Shown: positions 9,901-18,495 of the stretch, one piece after another
How the letters are laid out: each line of letters opens with the position of its first letter
Position numbering within the stretch: position 1 is the stretch's first letter
Assembly: GCA_003820375.1 (NCBI GenBank)
Contig: RPQH01000020.1
Coordinates: 1 to 56,291 of the forward strand
Source: Ignavibacteriota bacterium
GTDB lineage: Bacteria; Bacteroidota; Ignavibacteria; Tepidaquicellales; OLB5
Reading direction: 5' to 3'
Length of the DNA: 56,291 nucleotides
Translations under genes and position numbers: made by a program
Notes under the pieces: model-generated
What the model was told of the DNA's origin: nothing
The model's input: the letters and a program-made list of their open reading frames with translations, nothing else
Databases searched by the model: none

Positions 9901-11745
9901 GATGCTGTCTTTGTAATTGAATGTAACGTAACCGGCTGAGTCATTCCTGTATATCTTATGGCCATCCTGCGAAAGAGGTGGGAATTTAATGTAATTATTT
10001 AAGAAATTATTAGCCTGCGATTGAAATTGTAACTGCTCATTTCTGTTTCCTCCGCCGGTTATCATTATAAATGTTTTCCACCATATTCCAGTAGGGGAGT
10101 TATCATAATTTATAATTTTATTTACTACATCCTGTGCTTCCTGCTGGGTGTATACCGGCAATCTTCCGATTGCAATGTTATGGTCATAGGTAAATGTGCC
10201 AAACTTAAAATTTGAGAAATATCCGTCTGTTGGCGGATTGCCGTATACCGGAATCAGGTCTTTGTAAAAACTGCTGTGATTTACAATATTTTTAGGGTCT
10301 AAAGAACCTCTGCCCATCAAACATACATAGCTTAAATGCGGCTGCTGCCAGGTATGATATGCGTAATTAGTGAAATTTCTTATTGCTGCGGGATTGTAAA
10401 TACCGTAATTAAATATATCTACAATATCATCCATTGAAGCTTTGATAGATAACATCTGGTCGTGAGATTCCCTGTGCTGGCGTAACTGCTCTGCCTGTTG
10501 AGTAAACAGGTTGTTATATATAACTAAATATAGAGCTTTATTATTTGCAGATAATAAATCCTGTACCTGCCTGTTTTCAATCCTGAACGGCTTATTGGTT
10601 ATGTATTTATTAATAACTTCAAAATTACCGTTCCCTTTTCCTGTGAAAGAAAGTGTGTCAGTATTTATTGAATAACTTGTTATCTTTAAATTATTATTAA
10701 CATCATAAATAACTAACGGGTTATTTGCATTAATGCCAACAATATTATATGTAAACGAATTTGTATCATTACCGCCCACGTTAAACTTTATCAGGTTATT
10801 TGCAAATACAAACTTCCTCGGGTATTTTATTTCTATCAGGTCAAAATATAAATGCGGTTCTGCCTCCGGATTGGAAAATGTTGGTGTGTAAGTTACAGTG
10901 ACGTTGTTGTTTCCCGCAGAACTAAAAAAACTGCTTGAAAAATTTATAGTAGTATCAAATCTTGTATAATCATTTCTTGCAAGAGTTGTTATTGTTGTTG
11001 TATTTGCTTTTAAAACAAGCTTATGCTCATTGAACGATGTATCACGGGAATTCGGATATGCAAATATCCTGAAGCTGCAATTTACATTTTCATTGGATAA
11101 ATATGGTATGGAAAAAGACGGCTGAACAAAAAAACCGTTTTTCATATCCTGCCAGTACCAGCCTTCACCTGATACTTTCTCTGTATTGAAATACCGGAAG
11201 TCTGTATTTGGATTTACAGTTTCGCCCAGTGAATATACAGAATCTTTTTCGAAATGAATAACATCATAAAAGTAATTCTGTGGATAATTTACCTGTGTTG
11301 TGTATGAATAATTTGTAAACCTTAATCCGTTTGCACCGTCCCATCCAACCCAATATACATTTGTGTCTGAATAGGGATTGTAATATTCATTAGTTATGTA
11401 ATCGACGATTGTGCTGCTGCCGAATTCTTTATATGTATTTGTCAGACCTCCATAATTCCGGGTTCCGTAAAAATCAAAAAAATCGGAATCATTGAATATT
11501 CCATCAGATACACCCTCGAAATATACCGGTATCTGGCTTCCCCTAAATAAAACTTTAACGGTTCGCGGGTCAAAATTTACCTGGATTCCCGCCTGTATAA
11601 AATCAGCTTTATTTATTCTGTAAATGCCGTCTTCTATAATGGAAAGCTTTAAGTACGGTTTATTCGGTGTAATCCAGCTGAAATTCTGGCTAAAGGAAAA
11701 TTGCAGCAAACCAATTAATATTACTATTCTGTAAATATATATCAA
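6901..11745 (-). CDS. PorU-like C25 peptidase with ILEI-like domain (putative T9SS sortase)
   Basis: A gingipain-family cysteine peptidase of 1614 residues. The N-terminal region after the signal ('PYLKLSIIEDGIYRINKADF') matches the pre-catalytic domain of the T9SS sortase PorU. The C25 dyad is visible as His631 in 'NFIGHAASQDW' and Cys661 in 'SMTCFTG', 30 residues apart as in gingipains. CARDB-like beta domains follow at about 757-880 and 1280-1395. Between them, about 1030-1155, is an ILEI/FAM3-like 'GG' domain ('YIDGGNNPGLNIVKVS', 'FIGYLG'). The end is a FlgD-like tail ('YNFPNPMRGD', 'YWDGRDNDGE'). PorU cleaves sorting tails and joins cargo to a surface glycan. The start is TTG, one base after the stop of the glycosyltransferase gene; no ATG is available. 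A gingipain-like cargo protease is the alternative reading. Confidence 0.8.
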   Translation of the reverse strand: MIYIYRIVILIGLLQFSFSQNFSWITPNKPYLKLSIIEDGIYRINKADFIQAGIQVNFDPRTVKVLFRGSQIPVYFEGVSDGIFNDSDFFDFYGTRNYGGLTNTYKEFGSSTIVDYITNEYYNPYSDTNVYWVGWDGANGLRFTNYSYTTQVNYPQNYFYDVIHFEKDSVYSLGETVNPNTDFRYFNTEKVSGEGWYWQDMKNGFFVQPSFSIPYLSNENVNCSFRIFAYPNSRDTSFNEHKLVLKANTTTITTLARNDYTRFDTTINFSSSFFSSAGNNNVTVTYTPTFSNPEAEPHLYFDLIEIKYPRKFVFANNLIKFNVGGNDTNSFTYNIVGINANNPLVIYDVNNNLKITSYSINTDTLSFTGKGNGNFEVINKYITNKPFRIENRQVQDLLSANNKALYLVIYNNLFTQQAEQLRQHRESHDQMLSIKASMDDIVDIFNYGIYNPAAIRNFTNYAYHTWQQPHLSYVCLMGRGSLDPKNIVNHSSFYKDLIPVYGNPPTDGYFSNFKFGTFTYDHNIAIGRLPVYTQQEAQDVVNKIINYDNSPTGIWWKTFIMITGGGNRNEQLQFQSQANNFLNNYIKFPPLSQDGHKIYRNDSAGYVTFNYKDSIRNEINRGGMIVNFIGHAASQDWEVGLSDPNILSNYNKLPLVLSMTCFTGRNSEPGMRGFGEKFVYLPDKCAIGFVGSTGWSYSTQGNLYNGYMLQAYSSDSVRRIGDLLKFATTKLMPDSGIFPFKNTINSYNLLGDPATKLLIPPSPEFEIQSTDYVISNPYPSVNENINLKIFPKNLGTYADSCKIRFQVLQNNRVYILRDTIIRSFAFADTALYNFKLDTIGNYSVKITLDNDNWYNERYENNNILSFQLPLRNISFLPLKPIDNSVIEDDSVQIVGLNPQLTKNANIQVILQIDTGFSFVNPIYKTTSNVNGPASKFTYHLPYTDSNKVFFWRTNTVINGDSTGWTGTSRFVYNPLNSLAADKLRSYDSSVTIYTRLPNQIDNFNSSNLLFNGSGFELKNFTGELTSHSFGSNGFEASYFIINNFTLYIDGGNNPGLNIVKVSRLTGKYLEFKNFRLPVAQSNDTLLSFLNTFDTTQFIMLLNASYTPSVPLSAAVKNKIKQFGSMYVDSVQSIGAFDTWAFIGYLGAAPANAQEEYHNYNPSGTWTPSTVSINPVFLNTKGGFSFTPGPSHRWKYLSWNSTLFPNSYVNFDVSGIKQNGDTTIFYKGINNPFINLDTLNNFTYPDVKLDAHIYIDTLLGLRSPIFKSLKFNYTPPAEILPDNFSFIRSDSVIEEGLPVTISVKYYNEGYVPANVIINKWTALTYNGIRIIKTDTVYTPLHPDSSRTANITFSTAGLRNRTTTADTVDIFFECEIAGNNIDYYPFNNFALTNIVITGDSLPPSIEVTFDGQKIMDGDLIPAKPEIKFKFYDETDISYTLADTANIKIMLDNQVVKYNLDGSPNPQIEFTPMNDGNLKAIVTFRPVLTEGEHNFRFIGADKNNNSADTLSIRTNVSYAFKVRELYNFPNPMRGDTYFTFNLFAEKSPERCRIKIYTVAGRLIKEITAPAHVGYNQIYWDGRDNDGETIANGIYLYKLILEDTDKTETAIQKLAILK

Positions 11746-11746
11746 G

Positions 11747-12481
11747 TTAATGGTTTAGTTGTTTCAATTTACTGAATTTTAATTTAATTATCCTATATAA
11801 AAACAATGGAGTTCCTATCAGATATCTTTTGTAATACTTTAAAGGATTGTGAAGCAGTCTTGCTAACCACTCAAGCCCAAGCTTTCTCATTATCACAGGA
11901 CCGCGTACTTTTGTACCTGCAAAAACTTTTATTCCGTCGCCCACTGAGATAATTACTTTTGTTTTAAGATATCTCTTGTTTTCCAGAATCCAGTTTTCCT
12001 GTATGGGTGTGCTCAATCCAATTATACATATATCAGGTACGGAATTATTTATTTCTTTAATTACAACAGAAGTATCAAAATTATATCCCTCATGAACCCC
12101 ATTGATTATGAGACCGGGATAATTTGTACAAATCCTGTTCAATGTTTCATCATCATGCCCGAAAAAGTAATATGACCATTTATTTTTTATTGAAAATTGG
12201 ATTAACTCAAAATAAAAATCAGAACCATTTAATCTGCTTTTAAGTTTTTGTCCTGTAAATTTTGATGCAAAATAAACACCAATTCCATCCGGATGAACAA
12301 TATCAAATGAATTTATTACATCAGCAAATTTTGGGTTTTTATAAGATAAGTTAAATGTATTGGTATTAACATAGCCAATACTGATATTTTTATTATTATT
12401 GATTGCATTATCAATCAATAATATAAGTTCATTATACGAAATATTATCAACAAAGAGGTTATTAAATTTTATTCTTTCCAT
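11747..12481 (-). CDS. WecG/TagA/CpsF-family glycosyltransferase (GT26)
   Basis: Full-length (244 residues) member of the family that adds N-acetylmannosamine-type or related sugars to a polyprenyl-diphosphate-linked acceptor. Visible signatures are 'VNTNTFN' (38-44), 'HPDGIGV' (63-69, with the conserved Asp), 'RLNGSDF' (83-89), 'GLSTPIQENW' (155-164) and the closing block 'GLEWLARLLHNPLKYYKRY' (202-220). It acts at the cytoplasmic face of the inner membrane, usually early in building a surface glycan or teichoic-acid-like polymer. It is the last glycan gene of the cluster before the C25 peptidase. Its ATG lies 11 bases after the upstream GT4 stop. Confidence 0.93.
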   Translation of the reverse strand: MERIKFNNLFVDNISYNELILLIDNAINNNKNISIGYVNTNTFNLSYKNPKFADVINSFDIVHPDGIGVYFASKFTGQKLKSRLNGSDFYFELIQFSIKNKWSYYFFGHDDETLNRICTNYPGLIINGVHEGYNFDTSVVIKEINNSVPDICIIGLSTPIQENWILENKRYLKTKVIISVGDGIKVFAGTKVRGPVIMRKLGLEWLARLLHNPLKYYKRYLIGTPLFLYRIIKLKFSKLKQLNH

Positions 12482-12492
12482 TTATTGAAAAC

Positions 12493-13569
12493 CTACTGTT
12501 TTAAAATTTCCCTGTAAAGCATTTCAATATCTGAAATTTTTGTTGCCTCGGTGTAATCGTTAATAACATCTTTATGCAGATTTTCAGCACAATGAGCGGC
12601 TAATTTTTTATTATTCTTTAGCTGAAGTATCTTCCTGGCAAGCTCTATTTCGTTATCACTTTCAAACAGCAAGCCATTTTCATAATTTAATATCATTTCT
12701 GCAATTCCGTCAACATTTGCTCCGATAAAGGGCTTTTTATGAAGTCCTGCCTGCAGCATAAAATTTGGGAAAGGGTCACGAAGCGAAGGCAAAACACACA
12801 GCTCTGTATTAATAAAATATTCATGAAGATGTTTTTGCGGTGGGATAAGCTCAACATTTAATTTGTGTCTGTTTATATACTTTCTATATTCATTCAAACA
12901 CTCGCCTTCTCCAATAAGTACAAGCTTGATTGTCTTATCCTTAAGAACATTTAATGCCTTAAGCAAAACTATTTGGTTCTTATCAGGATGGTATCGCCCG
13001 ATTGAAAGTATTGAATAATCACCGTTTTCCTGTGATTTTTTACCGGAATCTCTCTTTTCCAGTTCATGCAGCTCGGCTCTATCCGTAAAATTTGATATTT
13101 TTTGTATTCTATTTTCCTCAACTCTGAATTTCCTTATAAGCATATTTCTGACTGTATCGCTTACAGCAATTATTTTGTCGGATTTGAATTCGATGTTATA
13201 ACGCTTATCAACTATACTTAATGCAGTGAAAACAGTTTTTACGTGATTTTCCTTTAATAAATTTACTGCCTGAATTGCTAAGAGCTCGGAAAACCTGTGA
13301 TGGGTATGAATAATATGTATATCGTTTTCGATTATTATCTTACTTATTTCCGATACATTTTTTGCAAATGAAAGGGGATTTTTGGAATGAAGTGAATTGA
13401 TTATTTTGTAATCCGCTTTTATATCCTCAAGCCGGTCAATGGAGTCGCCCCCGTTTGTTAAAAGCACCGGATGATGCTTGCGTTTTTTGAAATACTTCAT
13501 TAACAGGTACACATAATACGACCTACCGCAGGCATAGTTAAAATCAGGTGTTATGTGAAGTATGTTCAA
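12493..13569 (-). CDS. GT4 glycosyltransferase with altered EX7E motif
   Basis: A two-domain GT-B enzyme of 358 residues. The N-terminal half shows 'IHTHHRFSELLA', and the nucleotide-sugar-binding half shows 'SIGRYHPDKNQ' and 'VLIGEGE'. The usual EX7E pair is replaced by Asp and Gln ('LRDPFPNFMLQAG'), so activity or donor use may differ from standard GT4 enzymes. The start is TTG, three bases after the stop of the membrane protein gene. An in-frame stop sits two codons upstream, so no ATG is possible. It is probably one transferase step in the surface-glycan cluster; donor and acceptor cannot be read from the sequence. Confidence 0.88.
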   Translation of the reverse strand: MNILHITPDFNYACGRSYYVYLLMKYFKKRKHHPVLLTNGGDSIDRLEDIKADYKIINSLHSKNPLSFAKNVSEISKIIIENDIHIIHTHHRFSELLAIQAVNLLKENHVKTVFTALSIVDKRYNIEFKSDKIIAVSDTVRNMLIRKFRVEENRIQKISNFTDRAELHELEKRDSGKKSQENGDYSILSIGRYHPDKNQIVLLKALNVLKDKTIKLVLIGEGECLNEYRKYINRHKLNVELIPPQKHLHEYFINTELCVLPSLRDPFPNFMLQAGLHKKPFIGANVDGIAEMILNYENGLLFESDNEIELARKILQLKNNKKLAAHCAENLHKDVINDYTEATKISDIEMLYREILKQ

Positions 13570-13572
13570 AGG

Positions 13573-15180
13573 TTAAAATATTTTAAGGTAATTATCTTTT
13601 ATATAAATATAACAGGTTATATCACCTGCAAGCTTACGTACTTTTATTTTTTTTGACTTGCCGTAACTGTTAAGCTCCAGTGATATTACAAAAACTCCAT
13701 TGCTCATGATTCCCCTTGAAAATGATTTGTCATCGATTCCTTCTATATAAAAAAATTGCTGTTCATTGTTTACCAGCACATCAAATTCATCACTGTTTAT
13801 GCGTTTGTATATTAAAGGTGCTTTTATACTTTCATTATTGATTGCACCCAATAGCACCATGTCGTATAAAGTATCTTTGATAACGTTATCATAATATCTG
13901 AAGTAATTATACGGTCCTGTTATTTTATCAAACATGAACGATTGTTTTACTCTTCCCGGCTGCCCGATGATAACATTCTTCTTTGTAAAATCAAATGGCA
14001 CACTTAAAGCGGCTTTTAGGCTTCCGCGTGCCAGCTCATAAGATGAACTCCATTGTTTAACGGTCTCTTTAGCCGTAACCGACCAGAAAAAGATAACAGC
14101 TATAAAAAAATATGTACTTACTATCCTTAATGAATTCTTGAAATTATAATTATACAAAGCTTTGCTTACAATGTAAATTGTAATGATTGAGAAAGGGAAC
14201 AATATAAGCTGCGGTCTGAAATATCCGGCTAATAAATTCGGGAATATTATTATAAGAAATAAAATAAATGCCTGTAACGTTACTGTTTTATATTCCCTGA
14301 TATTTTTAATTAATAATATCAGCACAATTACTAATAACATTATATAGATAAACAGAAAAATATTAGCTTCACTGAACGAAGACCTTAAGCTTAGATAATC
14401 AAAAGGTATTATAAGTGATATTAACGCCTTAATGAAGGCTGTAAATATATAATAAACGGAATTAGCAGATGGTTTTACCTGATTTAAAGAGAACTTATAA
14501 ATAATGTAAACAGCAAGTATGAAAAAGTTTGCAAATAAAACTTTCCTATTTCTGAATGTATTGATTCCATATTCTGTGAATATCAAAAACATTATTACAA
14601 ATGGAAGGGCAATTGCTGTTTCTTTGGATAAAAGAGCAAGAATAAAAAACAAAAAAGAAAGTAAAATATTGATTAAAATCCTTTTTTTAAGATATCTGAA
14701 AGTAAAATATATACTTGTTAAGGAGAACAGCGTAAGCATTATATCATCTCTGCCTGCAGTCCAGCAAATATTGTGAAGGTTGTTAGGAAAGATTAAAATT
14801 AATGATGAAGCAACTAAAGCAATATCCGGCCTGTTTGTGTTTTGAAATACAATAAGTCCGGCAATAAAGGTCAGTAAAAAATAAACAGCCAGATTCTGGA
14901 AGCGGTAAAAAATAAAGTTATCATAGTCGTACCCCAGTGCATCATGAACTGATTTGCTGACCTGCAATGATAAATAATATAATGGTCTTAAATGCAGGTC
15001 ATTTGTGTAAGGAAGATGCCCTGTGAACTTTTTTGTAAGTCCCGTATTAACCGCATCATAAAAATTATTATAATCATCCGAGAGCAAGCCAATTTTAAAA
15101 TATCCGCTTACCGAAAGAAACATGGTAAAGAAAAAGTACAGCAGAAGAGAAAAGTAAATATATCTTTTTAAAAAAGACAT
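13573..15180 (-). CDS. Multi-spanning GT-C-like membrane protein
   Basis: A 535-residue polytopic membrane protein with roughly ten hydrophobic spans. The first extracytoplasmic loop carries 'LLSDDYNNF', in the place where GT-C (PMT/ArnT-type) glycosyltransferases keep an acidic metal-binding pair. 'HLRPLYYLSLQ' follows. A soluble C-terminal segment of ~130 residues comes after the last span. GT-C enzymes use polyprenyl-phosphate sugars on the outer face of the inner membrane. The position inside a glycan cluster fits such a role or a polymerase-like role. The first ATG is at 15180. A 206-base gap with a 7-bp repeat array separates it from the upstream GT2 gene. Confidence 0.7.
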   Translation of the reverse strand: MSFLKRYIYFSLLLYFFFTMFLSVSGYFKIGLLSDDYNNFYDAVNTGLTKKFTGHLPYTNDLHLRPLYYLSLQVSKSVHDALGYDYDNFIFYRFQNLAVYFLLTFIAGLIVFQNTNRPDIALVASSLILIFPNNLHNICWTAGRDDIMLTLFSLTSIYFTFRYLKKRILINILLSFLFFILALLSKETAIALPFVIMFLIFTEYGINTFRNRKVLFANFFILAVYIIYKFSLNQVKPSANSVYYIFTAFIKALISLIIPFDYLSLRSSFSEANIFLFIYIMLLVIVLILLIKNIREYKTVTLQAFILFLIIIFPNLLAGYFRPQLILFPFSIITIYIVSKALYNYNFKNSLRIVSTYFFIAVIFFWSVTAKETVKQWSSSYELARGSLKAALSVPFDFTKKNVIIGQPGRVKQSFMFDKITGPYNYFRYYDNVIKDTLYDMVLLGAINNESIKAPLIYKRINSDEFDVLVNNEQQFFYIEGIDDKSFSRGIMSNGVFVISLELNSYGKSKKIKVRKLAGDITCYIYIKDNYLKIF

Positions 15181-15275
15181 TTAATAATTATAAATTATAA
15201 AAAAGTGATACGTCAATTGAAAAATGTAATACTTCAAACATCAAATGACATTTAACGAAACATTATACGGTTATT

Positions 15276-15387
15276 AATCTGTAATCTGTAATCTGTAATC
15301 TGTAATCTGTAATCTGTAATCTGTAATCTGTAATCTGTAATCTGTAATCTGTAATCTGTAATCTGTAATCTGTAATCTGTAATCTGT
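15276..15387. repeat. 16 perfect copies of a 7-bp repeat at a stop codon
   Basis: AATCTGT is repeated 16 times without interruption (112 bp). In mRNA sense it is ACAGATT. The final T of the array is also the last base of the TAA stop codon of the GT2 gene (15387-15389), so the array starts exactly at translation termination. A perfect array of this length should vary in copy number by slippage. Confidence 0.97.
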
Positions 15388-16343
15388 TAATCCTTCAATA
15401 GCCTTTTCAGCTCTTCTTTAAACTTTTTCTTATTTTCTTTAATTGCGTTAATTCGGTACTTTAATCTTAATCTTAATAGCTTTTGAAATAGATTTTCGGG
15501 TAAAAATGTTGCCGCATAAGCAAGTATGTTCTTCATTGAAAATGAATGATACAAATATTTTCTTGCATCTTTTTTATCACCGAAAAAATAGTTTATCCAT
15601 GCAATATTGGAAGTCCAGTAAAACGCTTCGCCTTTGGAATTTGATGAATTTATCAGCTTTTTAAATGCATTATTAAAAAGCATTTCGTAAATCTTCTCAT
15701 CTTTCAAAGCTGATGATTTTGCATCTTTTCTTACACGTGTATAAACGAGAAACTCAGCAATATTATAAAACTTTACTTTATTCCTTAACCTGTAAAATAA
15801 TTCATAATCTTCATATAATAAAAAACTCTCATCGTATCTTTCTTTTTTAATTAATTCCTTATTATACATTACTCCGGATTGGTTTAACGGATTGTGTAAA
15901 TTCAAATTTAATACAATATCTTCATGAATAATCGGCTCACGCAGGGGAAAAAGTATTCTGTTTTTATCATTAAAATAAACTGACCAGCTTGATATAACAT
16001 CATAATCCGGATTTGCATTTAAAAACTTTACCTGCTTTTCAAGGCGTACAGGTACATTTAAATCGTCAGCATCAATCCTGGCAATCCAATCTCCCGAAGC
16101 ATTATCCAATCCGTAATTTAAAGCTGCAGCTGTGCCTTTATGCTCTGTTTTTTTATAGATAATTCTTTCATCTTTAAAGCTTTCCACTATTTCGCATGTA
16201 TTATCTGTAGAGCCGTCATCTACAATCAGCAATTCAAAATCTTTATACGTTTGATTTAGAATACTTTTAATAGAAGCTTTTATATACTTCGCACAGTTAT
16301 ATGCCGGCATTAAAACCGTAATTTGTTTTATTCCGGCTGACAT
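15387..16343 (-). CDS. GT2 (GT-A fold) glycosyltransferase
   Basis: A 318-residue family 2 glycosyltransferase. The donor-binding N-terminus shows 'ITVLMPAYNCAKYI' (8-21) and 'LLIVDDGSTDNT' (38-49). The metal-binding DxD is 'RIDADD' (89-94), and an acceptor-side loop follows ('LLYEDYELFYRL'). Enzymes of this type transfer a sugar from a nucleotide donor to a lipid-linked glycan at the cytoplasmic membrane. The start codon lies inside the 3' end of the upstream GT4 gene (16-base overlap), so translation is coupled. The stop codon is shared with a 16-copy 7-bp repeat. Confidence 0.93.
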   Translation of the reverse strand: MSAGIKQITVLMPAYNCAKYIKASIKSILNQTYKDFELLIVDDGSTDNTCEIVESFKDERIIYKKTEHKGTAAALNYGLDNASGDWIARIDADDLNVPVRLEKQVKFLNANPDYDVISSWSVYFNDKNRILFPLREPIIHEDIVLNLNLHNPLNQSGVMYNKELIKKERYDESFLLYEDYELFYRLRNKVKFYNIAEFLVYTRVRKDAKSSALKDEKIYEMLFNNAFKKLINSSNSKGEAFYWTSNIAWINYFFGDKKDARKYLYHSFSMKNILAYAATFLPENLFQKLLRLRLKYRINAIKENKKKFKEELKRLLKD

Positions 16344-17389
16344 CCCTTATACATGTTATAGTGTTTTTCCGCCATTGTTTTTAAATCGTACATGTTTTTT
16401 ACCTTTTTATAAAAGTTATTTGCAATGAAGATATATTTTGTATAATTATTAATTACATCTGAAAGAATATTTGCTAATGCGTTATCATCTTCCATAGCGA
16501 ATACAAATCCGTCTGTTTTATCTTTAACTACAGAATCAACACCGAAAAAGCTTGACGTAATAACAAGATTATTATATGCAGCAGCTTCCGTTATTGAAGC
16601 GGGGAAGCCCTCTGTATCACTTCTCCCGGAAAAAACAAAGGCGTGAGAATCAGTTAAAATATTTTTCATATCTTCTATTTTACCCGCGAAAACTATTCCG
16701 GCTTTTAAATCATTATTCAAATTTTTCAAATTTAATTCTTCCGGACCGTCACCTGCAATATAAAATTCCGCTTTTGCTTTATCTTCACGGGATAATTTAC
16801 TGACTGCCTTAATAAATATATCCAATCCTTTGTCTTGAGTCAATCTTGATGCAGCGAAAAATTTTATTATGCCGGTATTTTTCTTAACAGGTTCTTCGGG
16901 TACTTCTATGCCGCACCTAATAAAATAAATATTACTCTTTTCTGCAATGTTATTTTGAAGCAAATGCTCATATATATGTTCATTAATCGCAACATATTTA
17001 TCTGCACAAAAATGTTTTAACCTGCCTTCATCTTTTAATAACCCATGGTTTGTTTGAATTGTTACCTTATCATTTTTTACTGCCCGCTTCGCAATATTAG
17101 CTGCATAATGTGTATGTGAATGAATAATATCAATTTTATAATTATCAGTAAACTTTTTCAAATAACTAACAGCTTGCAGATAATTAATATAACTCCTGTT
17201 TTTATGCAGAAAAAGTTTATCTGTAATTATTTCAATATTTAAAGGATTTAACTTATCAGTATTATTTTCTCCGCAGATAAGATACAACTCTAATTCATTA
17301 TAAACCGATAAACCTTTTATAAGATTATAAAGATGTGTGGTTACTCCGTCAACCGTTCCAAGGCTATCAGCTAATAATAATACTTTCAT
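16328..17389 (-). CDS. GT4 glycosyltransferase
   Basis: A GT-B glycosyltransferase of 353 residues. It opens with 'MKVLLLADSLGTVDGVTTHL', the usual glycine-containing acceptor loop. Later come 'IIHSHTHYAAN', 'FFAASRLTQDKGLD', 'YIAGDGPEE' and a complete EX7E motif ('TEGFPASITEAA'). It transfers a sugar from a nucleotide donor with retention of configuration, probably onto the glycan made by this cluster. The ATG overlaps the stop of the preceding GT4 gene by four bases, and its own end overlaps the GT2 start, so the three are one translational unit. Confidence 0.93.
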   Translation of the reverse strand: MKVLLLADSLGTVDGVTTHLYNLIKGLSVYNELELYLICGENNTDKLNPLNIEIITDKLFLHKNRSYINYLQAVSYLKKFTDNYKIDIIHSHTHYAANIAKRAVKNDKVTIQTNHGLLKDEGRLKHFCADKYVAINEHIYEHLLQNNIAEKSNIYFIRCGIEVPEEPVKKNTGIIKFFAASRLTQDKGLDIFIKAVSKLSREDKAKAEFYIAGDGPEELNLKNLNNDLKAGIVFAGKIEDMKNILTDSHAFVFSGRSDTEGFPASITEAAAYNNLVITSSFFGVDSVVKDKTDGFVFAMEDDNALANILSDVINNYTKYIFIANNFYKKVKNMYDLKTMAEKHYNMYKGCQPE

Positions 17390-18495
17390 TCTGCAAAATA
17401 CAATTTTTCATATTTTTTATAAACCTTATCCCAAGATAGCTCATCATAAATCTTTTTTGCTTCACATGACATAGTTCTTCTTTTTCCGGAATCGCAATTC
17501 AGTATATCCAGGTATTTTGCAAGTGAAGCAGAATCATCATAATTAATTTTATACCCGTTAACACCGTTTGTTATGTAGTGTGCAATCCCTATATTTTTAT
17601 TGATTATGGGAATTACCCCCGCTGCCATTGCCTCGGCTGCACTGATTGAAAAGGTGTCATAACGTATTAATGATATAAAAACATCAATATTCATCAAAAA
17701 ATCTGCAAATTTGTGTGTCTCCATTTTATCAACATATATAATTTTTAGCTTATCATTTTCCTTAAAAATATTTTTTCTTTTTCCTATTATATTCAGGCGA
17801 ACCGGAAATTTTATTAATTCCAGAGCATCTGATATAAACAGAACAGAATCTTCAAAACCAATCTTTTCTGTTTCAAGAATCACATTCAGCTTATTATTAT
17901 TATATACACGGGTATTGTCAGGAAAATGATATATCGCATCTATGCCGTTTGGGATAATGCGAATTTTGTTCTTGTTAAACTTATGAAAATTAAGTGCAAC
18001 CTCTATAATTACATCTGAGGGAAATATTATTTTATCGGAATATTTTAAAAAAAGTTTTTCACAAATCTTATCTTTAGTTCTGTAAAAATAGGGAAGCTCT
18101 TTTATTTTATTTTCTAAAGATATCAATCCGTGGTTATGGTAAATTATTTTATATCCGAAAAATATTTTCAAAAAGATAAAACAAACAGCAAATCTTTCAT
18201 AAGTAATTATATGAACAATATCCGGTTTGGTTTTAAAAAGTACGGGAAATATCCTGAATAAGCCAAGAGTATAAACCGAAGCGTTTTCACTCTGCACTGA
18301 AACTTCTTTGCCAAACAATTTTTTCAGCAAGCCGTATTTTCTTCCATCAAAGAAATATGAAGTAAAAACTGCTGTATTACTCTTTGCATAAGCGGCAAAT
18401 ATCCTTTTCGTTGTCTTCCCTGTACCGGAAAGAACTTCTGAGAAATTATATCTCCCTGCAAACAATACTTTAATTTTATCTTTTCCTTTGCTCAA
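17386..18495 (-). CDS. GT4 glycosyltransferase
   Basis: A GT-B family 4 protein of 369 residues. Motifs are 'KVLFAGRYNFSEVLSGTGKT', 'PDIVHIITYERFA', 'HNHGLISLE', 'RIIPNGID' and 'YDTFSISAAEAMAAG'. In the last, Asp takes the first position of the EX7E pair. The only available start is TTG at 18495, with a stop codon three codons upstream. That TTG sits 20 bases inside the end of the methyltransferase gene, so it is translated by coupling. The downstream GT4 begins at its ATGA overlap. Role: a glycan assembly step; donor unknown. Confidence 0.9.
   Translation of the reverse strand: MSKGKDKIKVLFAGRYNFSEVLSGTGKTTKRIFAAYAKSNTAVFTSYFFDGRKYGLLKKLFGKEVSVQSENASVYTLGLFRIFPVLFKTKPDIVHIITYERFAVCFIFLKIFFGYKIIYHNHGLISLENKIKELPYFYRTKDKICEKLFLKYSDKIIFPSDVIIEVALNFHKFNKNKIRIIPNGIDAIYHFPDNTRVYNNNKLNVILETEKIGFEDSVLFISDALELIKFPVRLNIIGKRKNIFKENDKLKIIYVDKMETHKFADFLMNIDVFISLIRYDTFSISAAEAMAAGVIPIINKNIGIAHYITNGVNGYKINYDDSASLAKYLDILNCDSGKRRTMSCEAKKIYDELSWDKVYKKYEKLYFAE

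Noticed and set aside
15276..15387. CRISPR-like regular repeats
   Set aside because: The 7-bp units are directly adjacent with no spacers, and no cas genes are present.
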